From positions 1 to 14,327 of the forward strand of contig QMPB01000047.1 in the NCBI GenBank assembly GCA_003648395.1: a DNA stretch of 14,327 bases. Direction: 5' to 3'. This DNA comes from Bacteroidota bacterium. GTDB taxonomy: Bacteria > Bacteroidota > Bacteroidia > Bacteroidales > UBA1556. Below the pieces are notes generated by a model. It was not told the origin of the DNA. It made no database searches and was given only the letters and a program-made list of their open reading frames with translations. Position 1 is the stretch's first letter. Every line of letters starts with the position of its first letter. The position numbers and the translations under genes were made by a program. Below are positions 7,791-14,327 of this stretch, in pieces.

Positions 7791-9179
7791 TTAATTTAGA
7801 AGTTCAACTAAGGTTGCATGAATATCATTTATGCCTTTTGGTTTTGTCATAATAATATTGTCTTCGTTAAGTATTATTATTGTTGGAGTGGTAGTAATAT
7901 TATAAGTGTTAATAATAGGACTTGCCATTCCTTGTAAGTCTGATATACTAATCCAATTAATATTTAATTCATTTATTTCCTCTTTCCATTTTTCTTTTGA
8001 ATCGTCGAGTGCAATTCCGATAGTCTCAAGACCTTTACTTTTATACATATTATATATTTCAACGATACTAGGTAATGATTTAATGCAGTGTGGACAATCA
8101 CTACTATAGAAAATCAACATTTTAGCTTTAGCTTTTATATCATGCATATTAATTGTATTGCCAAAGATATCTTGCATTATGATATTAGGCGACTTTACTC
8201 CTGGTTTTAGAGCTTTGATTCGTGATGACATATTTGAATAGTAAACGCCAAGCTTTGGCTTCCCATTATTTGTTTTCATATAGTAATTGTCAATAATATG
8301 AACCATTACTTCTTCCCAAATGCTATTTTCAAAAGTTCGCATAAATAAATTTACACAATAATCATAAATAGAATCATTTTCTTTAGCATGATTCATTACG
8401 TTATCAATCACTTTAATATAATTAGATGTGGATGCAGGTTTTCCAAATGTTTCTATATAATCACTTATACTAACAAATAGAACTTTTGAATTTACAAATC
8501 GTTTGTCAGAGAAGTCGATATTGTCAAAGAAATGATTGAAATAAAACTCTTTTTCATTTGAATATTGTTTCTTGGGATTTCTTTTGTTATATTTTTCCAT
8601 TGAAGGAATTATATATGATTTAAGAAGATGAGGAGCAAAAAACTTTGGATATTCACTAATTTGTCGCTCAATATAGTAGAATATTTCGTTATTTAACTCT
8701 TCAATGTGCTTATTAATCTTAATTATTTCTGGATGATTTGAATCGTAAGTTCTTTTTTCTATTTTGTCTCTTTTAAATGATAGAGTAGAGATAGTATCTC
8801 TTACTTTCAATGCATATTTCCAGTAGTCAAATAGTATTTTATTTTCTATAGATTTTTTAACCACCATATTTTGAATAATGTTTTTAGCATCGGATTCAAT
8901 TACAATATCTTCATTATTAATAATTAATTCGGTGTAAATAGTATCATTAAAAACTAATTTATACATGCCTACAGGACGTTTTTCTGTATTATTAAATACA
9001 AATGCACCTGTTGATTGTCTGTATGCAGTATCTATAGGAATATTTGAACTTCCGACTATACTAGCAAGGATTACACGGGTTCCATTAAAATTATTTAATG
9101 CATAGTATAAGTAATGCTCTTTTTGGGCATAAACACTTATGATTGATAATGAAAATATAATAAGTAATAGACGTTTCAT
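7791..9179 (-). CDS. Periplasmic TlpA/ResA-like thioredoxin-fold protein with CPHC motif, 462 aa
   Basis: A signal peptide (LLLIIFSLSIISVYA|Q, cleavage after Ala18) sends it to the periplasm. Residues 19-110 form a beta-rich N-terminal domain that resembles the DUF4369-type domains often found before TlpA domains in Bacteroidota. Residues 115-320 are a charged, probably helical middle region that I do not recognise. Residues 325-462 are an AhpC/TSA-type thioredoxin fold: GVKSPNIIMQDIFG (327-340), LIFYSSDCPHCIKSLP with the redox pair Cys362/Cys365, IGIALDD (387-393), and the cis-proline in ITTTPTIIIL (Pro432). It should reduce or shuffle disulfides in exported proteins, but the substrate is unknown. 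The CPHC pair is the sequence of oxidising DsbA, while TlpA/ResA-type reductants usually have WCxxC; here the residue before the first Cys is Asp, not Trp. It lies third in a four-gene operon of exported proteins. Confidence 0.87.
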   Translation of the reverse strand: MKRLLLIIFSLSIISVYAQKEHYLYYALNNFNGTRVILASIVGSSNIPIDTAYRQSTGAFVFNNTEKRPVGMYKLVFNDTIYTELIINNEDIVIESDAKNIIQNMVVKKSIENKILFDYWKYALKVRDTISTLSFKRDKIEKRTYDSNHPEIIKINKHIEELNNEIFYYIERQISEYPKFFAPHLLKSYIIPSMEKYNKRNPKKQYSNEKEFYFNHFFDNIDFSDKRFVNSKVLFVSISDYIETFGKPASTSNYIKVIDNVMNHAKENDSIYDYCVNLFMRTFENSIWEEVMVHIIDNYYMKTNNGKPKLGVYYSNMSSRIKALKPGVKSPNIIMQDIFGNTINMHDIKAKAKMLIFYSSDCPHCIKSLPSIVEIYNMYKSKGLETIGIALDDSKEKWKEEINELNINWISISDLQGMASPIINTYNITTTPTIIILNEDNIIMTKPKGINDIHATLVELLN

Positions 9180-9225
9180 AGAGATGATGAGATATTAATT
9201 AATAATAAACGTAATCTTTTTCTAA

Positions 9226-11253
9226 TTATTTTTTTATAATTAAAAATACTGTTCTTCGGTTAAGGGCTCTTCCTTCTTCTGTTCTGTTTTCACTAATTGG
9301 CATTGTTTCACCATATCCTTTATATGACATTTGATTATCACTTATTCCTAGATTTATTAGTAATTCGTAAACAGACTTTGCTCTTCCTCTCGATAATTTC
9401 TGGTTATATATTTCAGTGCCAACATTATCAGTATGTCCTTGTATTTCGATAATTATCTTTGGATTTTCGTGTAAAAAATTATAGAATTCTTCAATCACTT
9501 TCTTTGAGTTATCAGTTAATTTTGTCGAGTTTGTAGCAAAATATACATCATCAAGATTGTAAGTCCCTCCAACTTCAATTTCTTTAAGCTCCATATCCAT
9601 ACTTATAGGAACATTAAATCTACTATTATCTTTAGCTATATATCTACTAACATATGCATAATCTTGTTTTTTTACAGTCATTATAAAATCTGATTCCATA
9701 ACAGTAGTAAAAACATAATCCCCTGTATTAGAGTCTATTGGTATTTCGTTAATTTCTTTAGTATTCATGTTTTTGATGAATATTTTAGCATCTCTAGCAC
9801 CTTCATTAGTTTTATTATCTCTAAGATTTCCTTTAATAAATAAGATTTTCTGTGGTCTTGCCTTTTTATAAAGTTTAAAAGAATATATATTCCAAACTTC
9901 TTTTTTCTGATCATTATTTCCTAATTTATTTGAAGCAAAGAAACCATATTCACCATTAGTACTAACAAAAAAACCAAGATCATTATCTTTTGAGTTAATG
10001 GGGTAGCCAATATTTTTGGGCTCTATCCAACCGTTGCTATCTAATCTAGTAAAGAATATATCGTATCCACCAAGCCCAAGATGTCCTGCGAACCATTCTC
10101 CTGTTTTTTTATCTTTACGGTCAGAAGAAGAAAAGTACAAAGTTTTGCTGTCTGTATGAATGAATGGAGACTTCTCATTACCTGCAGTATTAATACTTGG
10201 ACCCATATTAACAGCTTTCCCCCATTTGCCATTTTTGTTTTTGGTACTTCGGTAAATGTCAGATCCTCCAAAACCACCTGCTCTATTGCTAACAAAAAAT
10301 ATTGTTTTGCCATCAGAGGAAATACTGGGCATTGATTCCCAATAATCTGGTGTGTTTATATTACTTCCGAGACTAATAATATCTGACCAATATCCATCTT
10401 CATATTTTGAATAGGCTATATCGCAATTTAATGTTCTGTCCTTTTTTATTTGACATCGAGTATAGAATAGTTCTTTATTGTTTATGGTTAGAGTTGCACC
10501 TCCTTCGTTCGATTGTTCATTAAAAGGTAATTCCATAGTTTGCCCAATGCTATATCTGTTGATTGAAAGTTTTTTTGCTCTACAAAATTTTTCTTCGCCA
10601 TTAGATTTTTTGTAAGATCCACTTCTAGAATCAGTATTGTCTTTATATCGTCTCGTAAAATAAAAGAAATCATTATCAGGACTTAGAGATGGTAAGTATT
10701 CGTCATCTTTAGATGATACATCTTTAACAATAAAGGGAGCGAAAGGAACAGGATTATTGTATATTTCATTATAAAACTTTGCATATTTAGATAAATCAGC
10801 AGCATCCTCAAAGTGTTTTTCTCTAATTCTATCATTATCACAGTTTAGAAATTTCTCTAAATTAGTATGTGCTTTCTTCCAATTTTTCTTATCATAGTAT
10901 AATGTTCCCAAATAGTAGTAGGAGTAGTATCCTTCATAAGAGGGACAAATGTCAATAATGTTTTCATAAGCACTAATTGAAATATCTATTTTTCTATATG
11001 GATTTGATTTTCGTTTGTTAACATTAGCTAGAACCCAATATGCTTTAAGATATTCCGATGATTCTTCTATAGCCTCTTTTAATAAGGATGTTCCTTTGCC
11101 GTAATGTTTTAAGTTAAGTTCCTTCATTGCTCTTTTATAAAGCTTCTGCGATTTCTTACTTACTTCAAATTGGCAATCTTGTGTTTTGTTTTGAGCAAAA
11201 GAAGTATTACTAAATATAAAAATCGATAATAAAATAATAATAGTAATTCTCAT
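9226..11253 (-). CDS. PorE-like peptidoglycan-binding protein: TPR + PD40 propeller + CRD + OmpA-C, 675 aa
   Basis: A signal peptide (IIILLSIFIFSNTSFA|Q) is cut after Ala20. TPR-like helices cover about 34-165 (AMKELNLKHYGKGTSLLKEAI, YYYLGTLYYDKKNWKKAHTNL). A WD40-like PD40 propeller covers about 180-460, with blades at PSLSPDNDFFYFTR (188-201), MPSISSDGKTIFFVSNR (308-324) and PFIHTDSKTLYFSS (363-376). Residues 470-555 fit a carboxypeptidase regulatory-like domain (FIKGNLRDNKTNEGARDAKIFI). Residues 565-675 are an OmpA C-terminal domain. In it Asp609 (GHTDN) and Arg624 (LSRGRA) stand 15 apart, as do the diaminopimelate-binding pair of E. coli OmpA. This domain order and length match PorE, the T9SS component that ties the PorKLMNP complex to peptidoglycan. 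However, Bacteroidota carry several paralogs and this one has no lipobox Cys. PorE itself or a paralog serving this operon are both possible. Confidence 0.88.
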   Translation of the reverse strand: MRITIIILLSIFIFSNTSFAQNKTQDCQFEVSKKSQKLYKRAMKELNLKHYGKGTSLLKEAIEESSEYLKAYWVLANVNKRKSNPYRKIDISISAYENIIDICPSYEGYYSYYYLGTLYYDKKNWKKAHTNLEKFLNCDNDRIREKHFEDAADLSKYAKFYNEIYNNPVPFAPFIVKDVSSKDDEYLPSLSPDNDFFYFTRRYKDNTDSRSGSYKKSNGEEKFCRAKKLSINRYSIGQTMELPFNEQSNEGGATLTINNKELFYTRCQIKKDRTLNCDIAYSKYEDGYWSDIISLGSNINTPDYWESMPSISSDGKTIFFVSNRAGGFGGSDIYRSTKNKNGKWGKAVNMGPSINTAGNEKSPFIHTDSKTLYFSSSDRKDKKTGEWFAGHLGLGGYDIFFTRLDSNGWIEPKNIGYPINSKDNDLGFFVSTNGEYGFFASNKLGNNDQKKEVWNIYSFKLYKKARPQKILFIKGNLRDNKTNEGARDAKIFIKNMNTKEINEIPIDSNTGDYVFTTVMESDFIMTVKKQDYAYVSRYIAKDNSRFNVPISMDMELKEIEVGGTYNLDDVYFATNSTKLTDNSKKVIEEFYNFLHENPKIIIEIQGHTDNVGTEIYNQKLSRGRAKSVYELLINLGISDNQMSYKGYGETMPISENRTEEGRALNRRTVFLIIKK

Positions 11254-11285
11254 ATCTACTATTGTATTGTTTTCTTAATAATTAC

Positions 11286-12563
11286 TTACTTACTATAAAA
11301 GTTTATCATATCAATAAATGCTTTAGAGCAAACAGGGCAGAAATAATTGCTTTTTATTGATTTCATAGAACAATTGTGTTTTGGCCTAAAAACATTCTTC
11401 TCAACATAGCCAGCTCCTTCAAAAACACCTAATGTTTCTTTATATTTTTCAATGTCTGGTGTAGGAATGGGAGTCTTATCATCAAGCATATACTTCCACT
11501 TTTTTTCAAAATTAACCATGGTTGTAATATTCGGTTCCCATGGTTCTGCTTTTAAATCGTAAAAGTCTTCAACGCCAACATCAGAGGTGTAATATTCATC
11601 AGCAAGCCCTGCAAAAGCATGCCCAAATTCATGATTAAATACAAATTCACTCTGTTCGTTATCGGCGGTACAGATTGAGTAGAAATTAAAAATTCCAGCA
11701 CCACCATATTTGTCAGTATTTACTAAAATATAGATTTGGTCATAAGGAGCATTTGCTGCGGCATTTCTTATAGCTATATTGTTTATTGTATTAATATACC
11801 TCTCTGTTCCGAAAGTGTAAAAATGGCTATCAAATAAAGTGTTTTTATAAATTCCTTTTCCAGGAATATCAGTGCCCGATTCTTCGGAAACTGTTGGTAT
11901 AGCCCAAACATTTATTCTATCCTTATATTTATTGAGAGGAGACCAACTCAGTAGCGAATTTTTAAAACGTTCTGCATCTTTCATGAATTTTTGCATTTCT
12001 TGTTGTGTATATCCTTCTGCAAGTAATACAATATCAAGTTTTTTTGAGGGTTCTCCACTATTATGTATTTTAAAAGATTTTATTATATTTTTTTGTTGTG
12101 GTATTATATTATAATTTTTTGGATTAACAGTAAGCTCAGACCAAAGTTTCCAACTTTGATTTTTTTCTCTATTAAATACCTTTATTTTTATGGTATTCTT
12201 AGGAAATGGCATAATTAAACTCTCAGAGAAGCTTCTCCAATATATTTTGGCTTCATCAGTGAATCTCCATTCCCCACAAAGAGTGGAATAACCTCTAGAG
12301 TATATTAATGTAGAAGTAGAACTATCATAAACCTCAAATTTGTAATGTCCATATTCAAACGTATCAATCAGATTTACTTCAGATCCTCCCCAATAAGGCT
12401 CATGGAAATATGTGTCTAATGAGAATATTTCTTTCTTGTTATTAGCTGTGTGAATGTAATCAACACGTAGACTCCCTTTTGAAAAGTATGTATTAAAGTT
12501 CTGAGCATTCAAATTAGGTTGTAATATTATGATAAACAGTATTATAATTGCATTTCTTTTCAT
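11286..12563 (-). CDS. Secreted zinc metallopeptidase, M64 family (IgA peptidase-like), 425 aa
   Basis: Signal peptide IIILFIIILQPNLNA|Q is cut after Ala20. Residues 24-150 form a beta-sandwich N-terminal domain of the M64_N type (LRVDYIHTANNKKEIFSLD, EPYWGG). The catalytic part (about 174-420) has the M64 opening KKLDIVLLAEGYTQQEM (174-190), then the zinc site FNHEFGHAFAGLADEYY (309-325) with His311, Glu312 and His315. A third ligand probably lies in GLADE, likely Asp322. A Cys-bearing end (HNCSMKS, 396-402; FCPVC, 408-412) may form disulfides or a Met-turn. M64 is named after an immunoglobulin A peptidase of Clostridium ramosum, but most Bacteroidota members have unknown substrates, so no IgA activity is claimed. 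There is no T9SS sorting domain, so it is likely periplasmic unless exported another way. It is the first gene of the operon, 32 bp before the PorE-like gene. Confidence 0.9.
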   Translation of the reverse strand: MKRNAIIILFIIILQPNLNAQNFNTYFSKGSLRVDYIHTANNKKEIFSLDTYFHEPYWGGSEVNLIDTFEYGHYKFEVYDSSTSTLIYSRGYSTLCGEWRFTDEAKIYWRSFSESLIMPFPKNTIKIKVFNREKNQSWKLWSELTVNPKNYNIIPQQKNIIKSFKIHNSGEPSKKLDIVLLAEGYTQQEMQKFMKDAERFKNSLLSWSPLNKYKDRINVWAIPTVSEESGTDIPGKGIYKNTLFDSHFYTFGTERYINTINNIAIRNAAANAPYDQIYILVNTDKYGGAGIFNFYSICTADNEQSEFVFNHEFGHAFAGLADEYYTSDVGVEDFYDLKAEPWEPNITTMVNFEKKWKYMLDDKTPIPTPDIEKYKETLGVFEGAGYVEKNVFRPKHNCSMKSIKSNYFCPVCSKAFIDMINFYSK

Positions 12564-12654
12564 AAGTAGTCATATTATATAATTAGGTAAAAATAATAAA
12601 TAATTAATAAGAGAGCGTAAAAAACGAATAAATAAAAAAAAGACAAAAAAAGCA
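12564..12654. other. Divergent intergenic region between M64 peptidase gene and rpmH
   Basis: This is a very A-rich stretch (AATAAATAAAAAAAAGAC and similar) lying between the start of the - strand envelope operon and the rpmH promoter. It should hold the promoter of the envelope operon, but I find no TAnnTTTG match on the - strand. The A-tracts could act as upstream elements for rpmH. Confidence 0.4.
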
Positions 12655-12684
12655 TTGTTAAAAGAAAAAATATATTTACTTTTG
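12655..12684 (+). promoter_or_regulatory. Bacteroidota-type promoter of rpmH
   Basis: The -33 element TTG lies at 12655-12657. A perfect -7 element TACTTTTG (consensus TAnnTTTG) lies at 12677-12684, with a 19-bp spacer. Both match the housekeeping sigma factor (SigABfr-type) consensus known for Bacteroides and Flavobacterium. The start of transcription would be near 12690, giving a leader of about 50 nt before the L34 start codon. Confidence 0.8.
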
Positions 12685-12740
12685 CAGTCCTAAATTTTTG
12701 AAATTAAGAACGCTGTAATACAGTACAAATACGATAAGTT

Positions 12741-12896
12741 ATGAAAAGGACATTTCAACCATCAAACAGAAAGAGAAAGAATAAACATGGATTTCGTTCA
12801 AGAATGGAGTCTGTAAGTGGTCGTAAAGTATTAGCACGTCGTCGTGCAAAAGGTAGAAAAAAATTAACTGTTTCTGACGAGCGTCATAGCAAATAG
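12741..12896 (+). CDS. rpmH: 50S ribosomal protein L34
   Basis: The 51-residue frame starts at ATG 12741 and stops at TAG 12894-12896. It begins [18 protein letters not shown] and continues with [20 protein letters not shown] and RKKLTV. This is the highly conserved L34 sequence, a small very basic protein that binds 23S rRNA in the large subunit. The C-terminal tail SDERHSK extends slightly beyond the 44-46 residues common in Proteobacteria, as is usual in Bacteroidota. It stands alone between its own promoter and terminator. rnpA, which follows rpmH in many bacteria, is absent here; the next gene is glycogen synthase. Confidence 0.98.
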   Translation: MKRTFQPSNRKRKNKHGFRSRMESVSGRKVLARRRAKGRKKLTVSDERHSK

Positions 12897-12925
12897 TTCT
12901 TTTTTATTACCTAGTAGAATATTCT

Positions 12926-12956
12926 AAGGAGAGCATTTATTGCTCTCCTTTTTTTA
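12926..12956 (+). terminator. Intrinsic terminator of rpmH
   Basis: A perfect 10-bp stem (12926-12935 AAGGAGAGCA and 12941-12950 TGCTCTCCTT) has a 5-nt loop TTTAT and is followed by a T-run through 12955. It lies about 30 bp after the L34 stop codon and isolates rpmH transcription from the downstream gene. Confidence 0.92.
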
Positions 12957-13054
12957 TACCATTAATTAATAATTTCTTATTATTTGATTGTTGATTATGG
13001 TATTGAAATTCCCTTCTTAGTTTAGTGTTGATTATTCTTTACAATTAATTAATA

Positions 13055-13082
13055 TTGTCACTAAATATATTCAGTATCTTTG
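13055..13082 (+). promoter_or_regulatory. Putative Bacteroidota-type promoter of the glycogen synthase gene
   Basis: The -7 element TATCTTTG at 13075-13082 is a perfect TAnnTTTG match. A TTG lies at 13055-13057 with a 17-bp spacer, at the short end of the accepted range. Transcription would start near 13089. Confidence 0.65.
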
Positions 13083-13224
13083 TACCGAAATTATAAAGTA
13101 CTGATGTTATTCTGTAATATGCAGATAATCAATATTATATAATTCTTTTTTTCTTTGTTGTAATCACTAATAAGAAACAACAAGTCAATAATTTAATAAT
13201 TTAGAATTCAATATTAAGAAATAT
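13083..13224 (+). other. Long AT-rich leader before glycogen synthase
   Basis: If the promoter at 13055-13082 is used, about 135 nt of untranslated leader precede the start codon. I see no open frame in it. The only structure found is a weak 7-bp inverted repeat (13155-13161 TTGTTGT and 13177-13183 ACAACAA) with a 15-nt loop. There is no recognisable riboswitch. Together with the rpmH terminator and the promoter, this accounts for the gene-free stretch 12897-13224. Confidence 0.4.
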
Positions 13225-14327
13225 ATGCAAAACAATATTCTATTTGAAGTAAGTTGGGAAATATGCAATAAAGTTGGAGGTATCAATACTGTAATAGCAA
13301 GTAAAGCTCCTATATTAGCAAAGCAATTTGGTGAAAATCACATTTTTATCGGTCCTGATATTCTTGATGAGGCAGAAAATTCTGATTTTATTGAAGATAA
13401 TAATCTATTCCCAGAATGGAGAAATTATGCTTTATCTCAAGGCTTAAATGTAAGAGTTGGTAGATGGAATATTAACGATAAACCAATTGCTATTCTTATA
13501 GATTTTACTTCTTTCTTTTCGCAAAAGAATGATATATTTTCTAATTTTTGGGAAAGATATAAACTTGATTCTCTCAATGGTCAGTGGGATTATATTGAGC
13601 CAGCTCTTTTTGGCTATGCTGCCGGTAAAACTATTCAATCATTCTACCAGTTTGTATTTAGCGAAAGTCAGTCTGCTGTTGCACATTTCCATGAGTGGAT
13701 GACTGGAGCAGGAGTGCTTTACCTGAAAGAGAATGCACCTTACATTGCAACTGTGTTTACTACTCATGCTACTTTCATGGGTAGAGTTTTGGCGGGAAAT
13801 AATATGCCATTATACAGTAAGATGCACGATTATAAACCACATATTATTGCTAAGCAGTTCAATATTACTTCTAAATTTTCATTGGAGAAAGTTGCTGCCG
13901 AACAAGCTGATGTATTTACCACAGTAAGCAATAATACTGCTAAAGAATGTGCTGCTTTTCTCAATAAATCTCCTGAATATATTACTCCTAATGGCTTTGA
14001 TGATTCTTTGGTTCCTCAAGGCAGAGAGTATAATATTAAACGAAATTCTGCTCGTAAATTATTAACGAAAGTGTCGGAGGCAGTTTTATCGTATAAGTTA
14101 AAGAATCCTTTCTTTGTTATAAATAGTGGAAGATATGAGTTCAGAAATAAAGGTATAGATGTATTTATTGATTCTTTAAATAAACTAAATGACCAAGATA
14201 AAAATTCAGATAGAGATATAGTTGCATTAATAACTGTTCCTGCAAATCATAATGGTGTAAATGCAGAGGTATTACAAAGGCTTAATTCTGGAGTTAAAGG
14301 AGAGCACCCTTGTTTTACAACTCATTA
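13225..14327 (+). CDS. Glycogen synthase, GT3 family (eukaryote-type), N-terminal 367 residues, cut by window end
   Basis: The frame is open from ATG 13225 to the last base with no stop. Residues 7-20 (FEVSWEICNKVGGI) match the N-terminal UDP-glucose-binding signature of fungal and animal glycogen synthases (GT3), unlike the KTGGL of bacterial GT5 GlgA. Further GT3 marks are VAHFHEWMTGAG (152-163), TTHATFMGR (179-187), TTVSNNTAKE (232-241), ITPNGFD (253-259) and the second-domain start SGRYEFRNKGID (301-312). The enzyme adds glucose from UDP-glucose to alpha-1,4-glucan in the cytoplasm. The eukaryotic enzymes are regulated by glucose-6-phosphate and phosphorylation at ends that cannot be judged here. 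Bacteroidales are known to carry GT3-type synthases. About 180-240 residues should be missing at the C-terminus if it has the usual length of about 550-600. Its own promoter and long leader suggest transcription separate from rpmH. Confidence 0.93.
   Translation, partial: MQNNILFEVSWEICNKVGGINTVIASKAPILAKQFGENHIFIGPDILDEAENSDFIEDNNLFPEWRNYALSQGLNVRVGRWNINDKPIAILIDFTSFFSQKNDIFSNFWERYKLDSLNGQWDYIEPALFGYAAGKTIQSFYQFVFSESQSAVAHFHEWMTGAGVLYLKENAPYIATVFTTHATFMGRVLAGNNMPLYSKMHDYKPHIIAKQFNITSKFSLEKVAAEQADVFTTVSNNTAKECAAFLNKSPEYITPNGFDDSLVPQGREYNIKRNSARKLLTKVSEAVLSYKLKNPFFVINSGRYEFRNKGIDVFIDSLNKLNDQDKNSDRDIVALITVPANHNGVNAEVLQRLNSGVKGEHPCFTTH

Noticed and set aside
10041..10335. Overlapping open frames on both strands inside the PorE-like gene
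   Set aside because: The correct frame encodes continuous PD40 blades through this region. The alternative frames have no domain and no intergenic signals.
11281..11292. Short TTAC tandem repeat at the end of the M64 gene
   Set aside because: Three copies of a 4-base unit covering the stop codon are too few to suggest slippage or function.
13155..13183. Inverted repeat in the glycogen synthase leader as a regulatory element
   Set aside because: It is only 7 bp, AT-rich, with a 15-nt loop and no T-run. Chance is a sufficient explanation in such AT-rich DNA.
13444..13927. Two short open frames (- strand 13444-13638, + strand 13733-13927)
   Set aside because: Both overlap the GT3 glycogen synthase frame, which is uninterrupted from 13225 to the window end and carries conserved motifs in exactly these places.
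1..14327. Mobile elements, CRISPR arrays, tRNA or rRNA genes
   Set aside because: No transposase or integrase frame, no regularly spaced direct repeats, and no tRNA-like or rRNA-like sequences were seen by eye. All large frames are accounted for by housekeeping, metabolic or envelope genes.

Overview
The window is AT-rich and almost certainly comes from the phylum Bacteroidota. Four sequence features support this: a C-terminal type IX secretion (T9SS) sorting domain; many exported proteins cleaved at an Ala|Gln junction; promoter-like sites matching the Bacteroidota consensus TTG-N17-19-TAnnTTTG; and a eukaryote-type (GT3) glycogen synthase of the kind found in Bacteroidales. Citrate lyase next to GT3 glycogen synthase suggests a fermentative, perhaps anaerobic, member related to Bacteroidales/Marinilabiliales. 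That placement is inference.

Left part, + strand (1-4010): a very small lipoprotein gene (81-224) lies just upstream of a 247-residue exported, probably outer-membrane beta-barrel protein (262-1005). Next is a 950-residue secreted Asp-box/beta-propeller protein with a type A T9SS sorting domain (1157-4009), closed by a strong intrinsic terminator.

Citrate lyase operon, + strand (4124-6967): a CitD-CitE fusion (acyl carrier plus citryl-ACP lyase) is followed 51 bp later by CitF (citrate:ACP transferase). Together they encode all three catalytic parts of citrate lyase in two genes. The genes for cofactor synthesis and activation (citC, citX, citG) are not in the window. The operon ends in a hairpin lying between convergent transcription units.

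Envelope operon, - strand (12563 down to 7142): four closely spaced genes, all with signal peptides. In transcription order they are an M64-family zinc peptidase, a PorE-like TPR/beta-propeller/CRD/OmpA-C protein, a thioredoxin-fold protein with a CPHC active site, and a small beta-barrel protein. They probably work together in the periplasm and outer membrane. Their joint role is not known to me and this is the best candidate here for an undescribed functional unit.

Right end, + strand (12655-14327): ribosomal protein L34 (rpmH) has a good promoter and a strong terminator. It is followed by a second promoter, a long leader of about 135 nt, and the first 367 residues of GT3 glycogen synthase, which is cut by the window end. 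I see no tRNA, rRNA, CRISPR, IS element or prophage signal.
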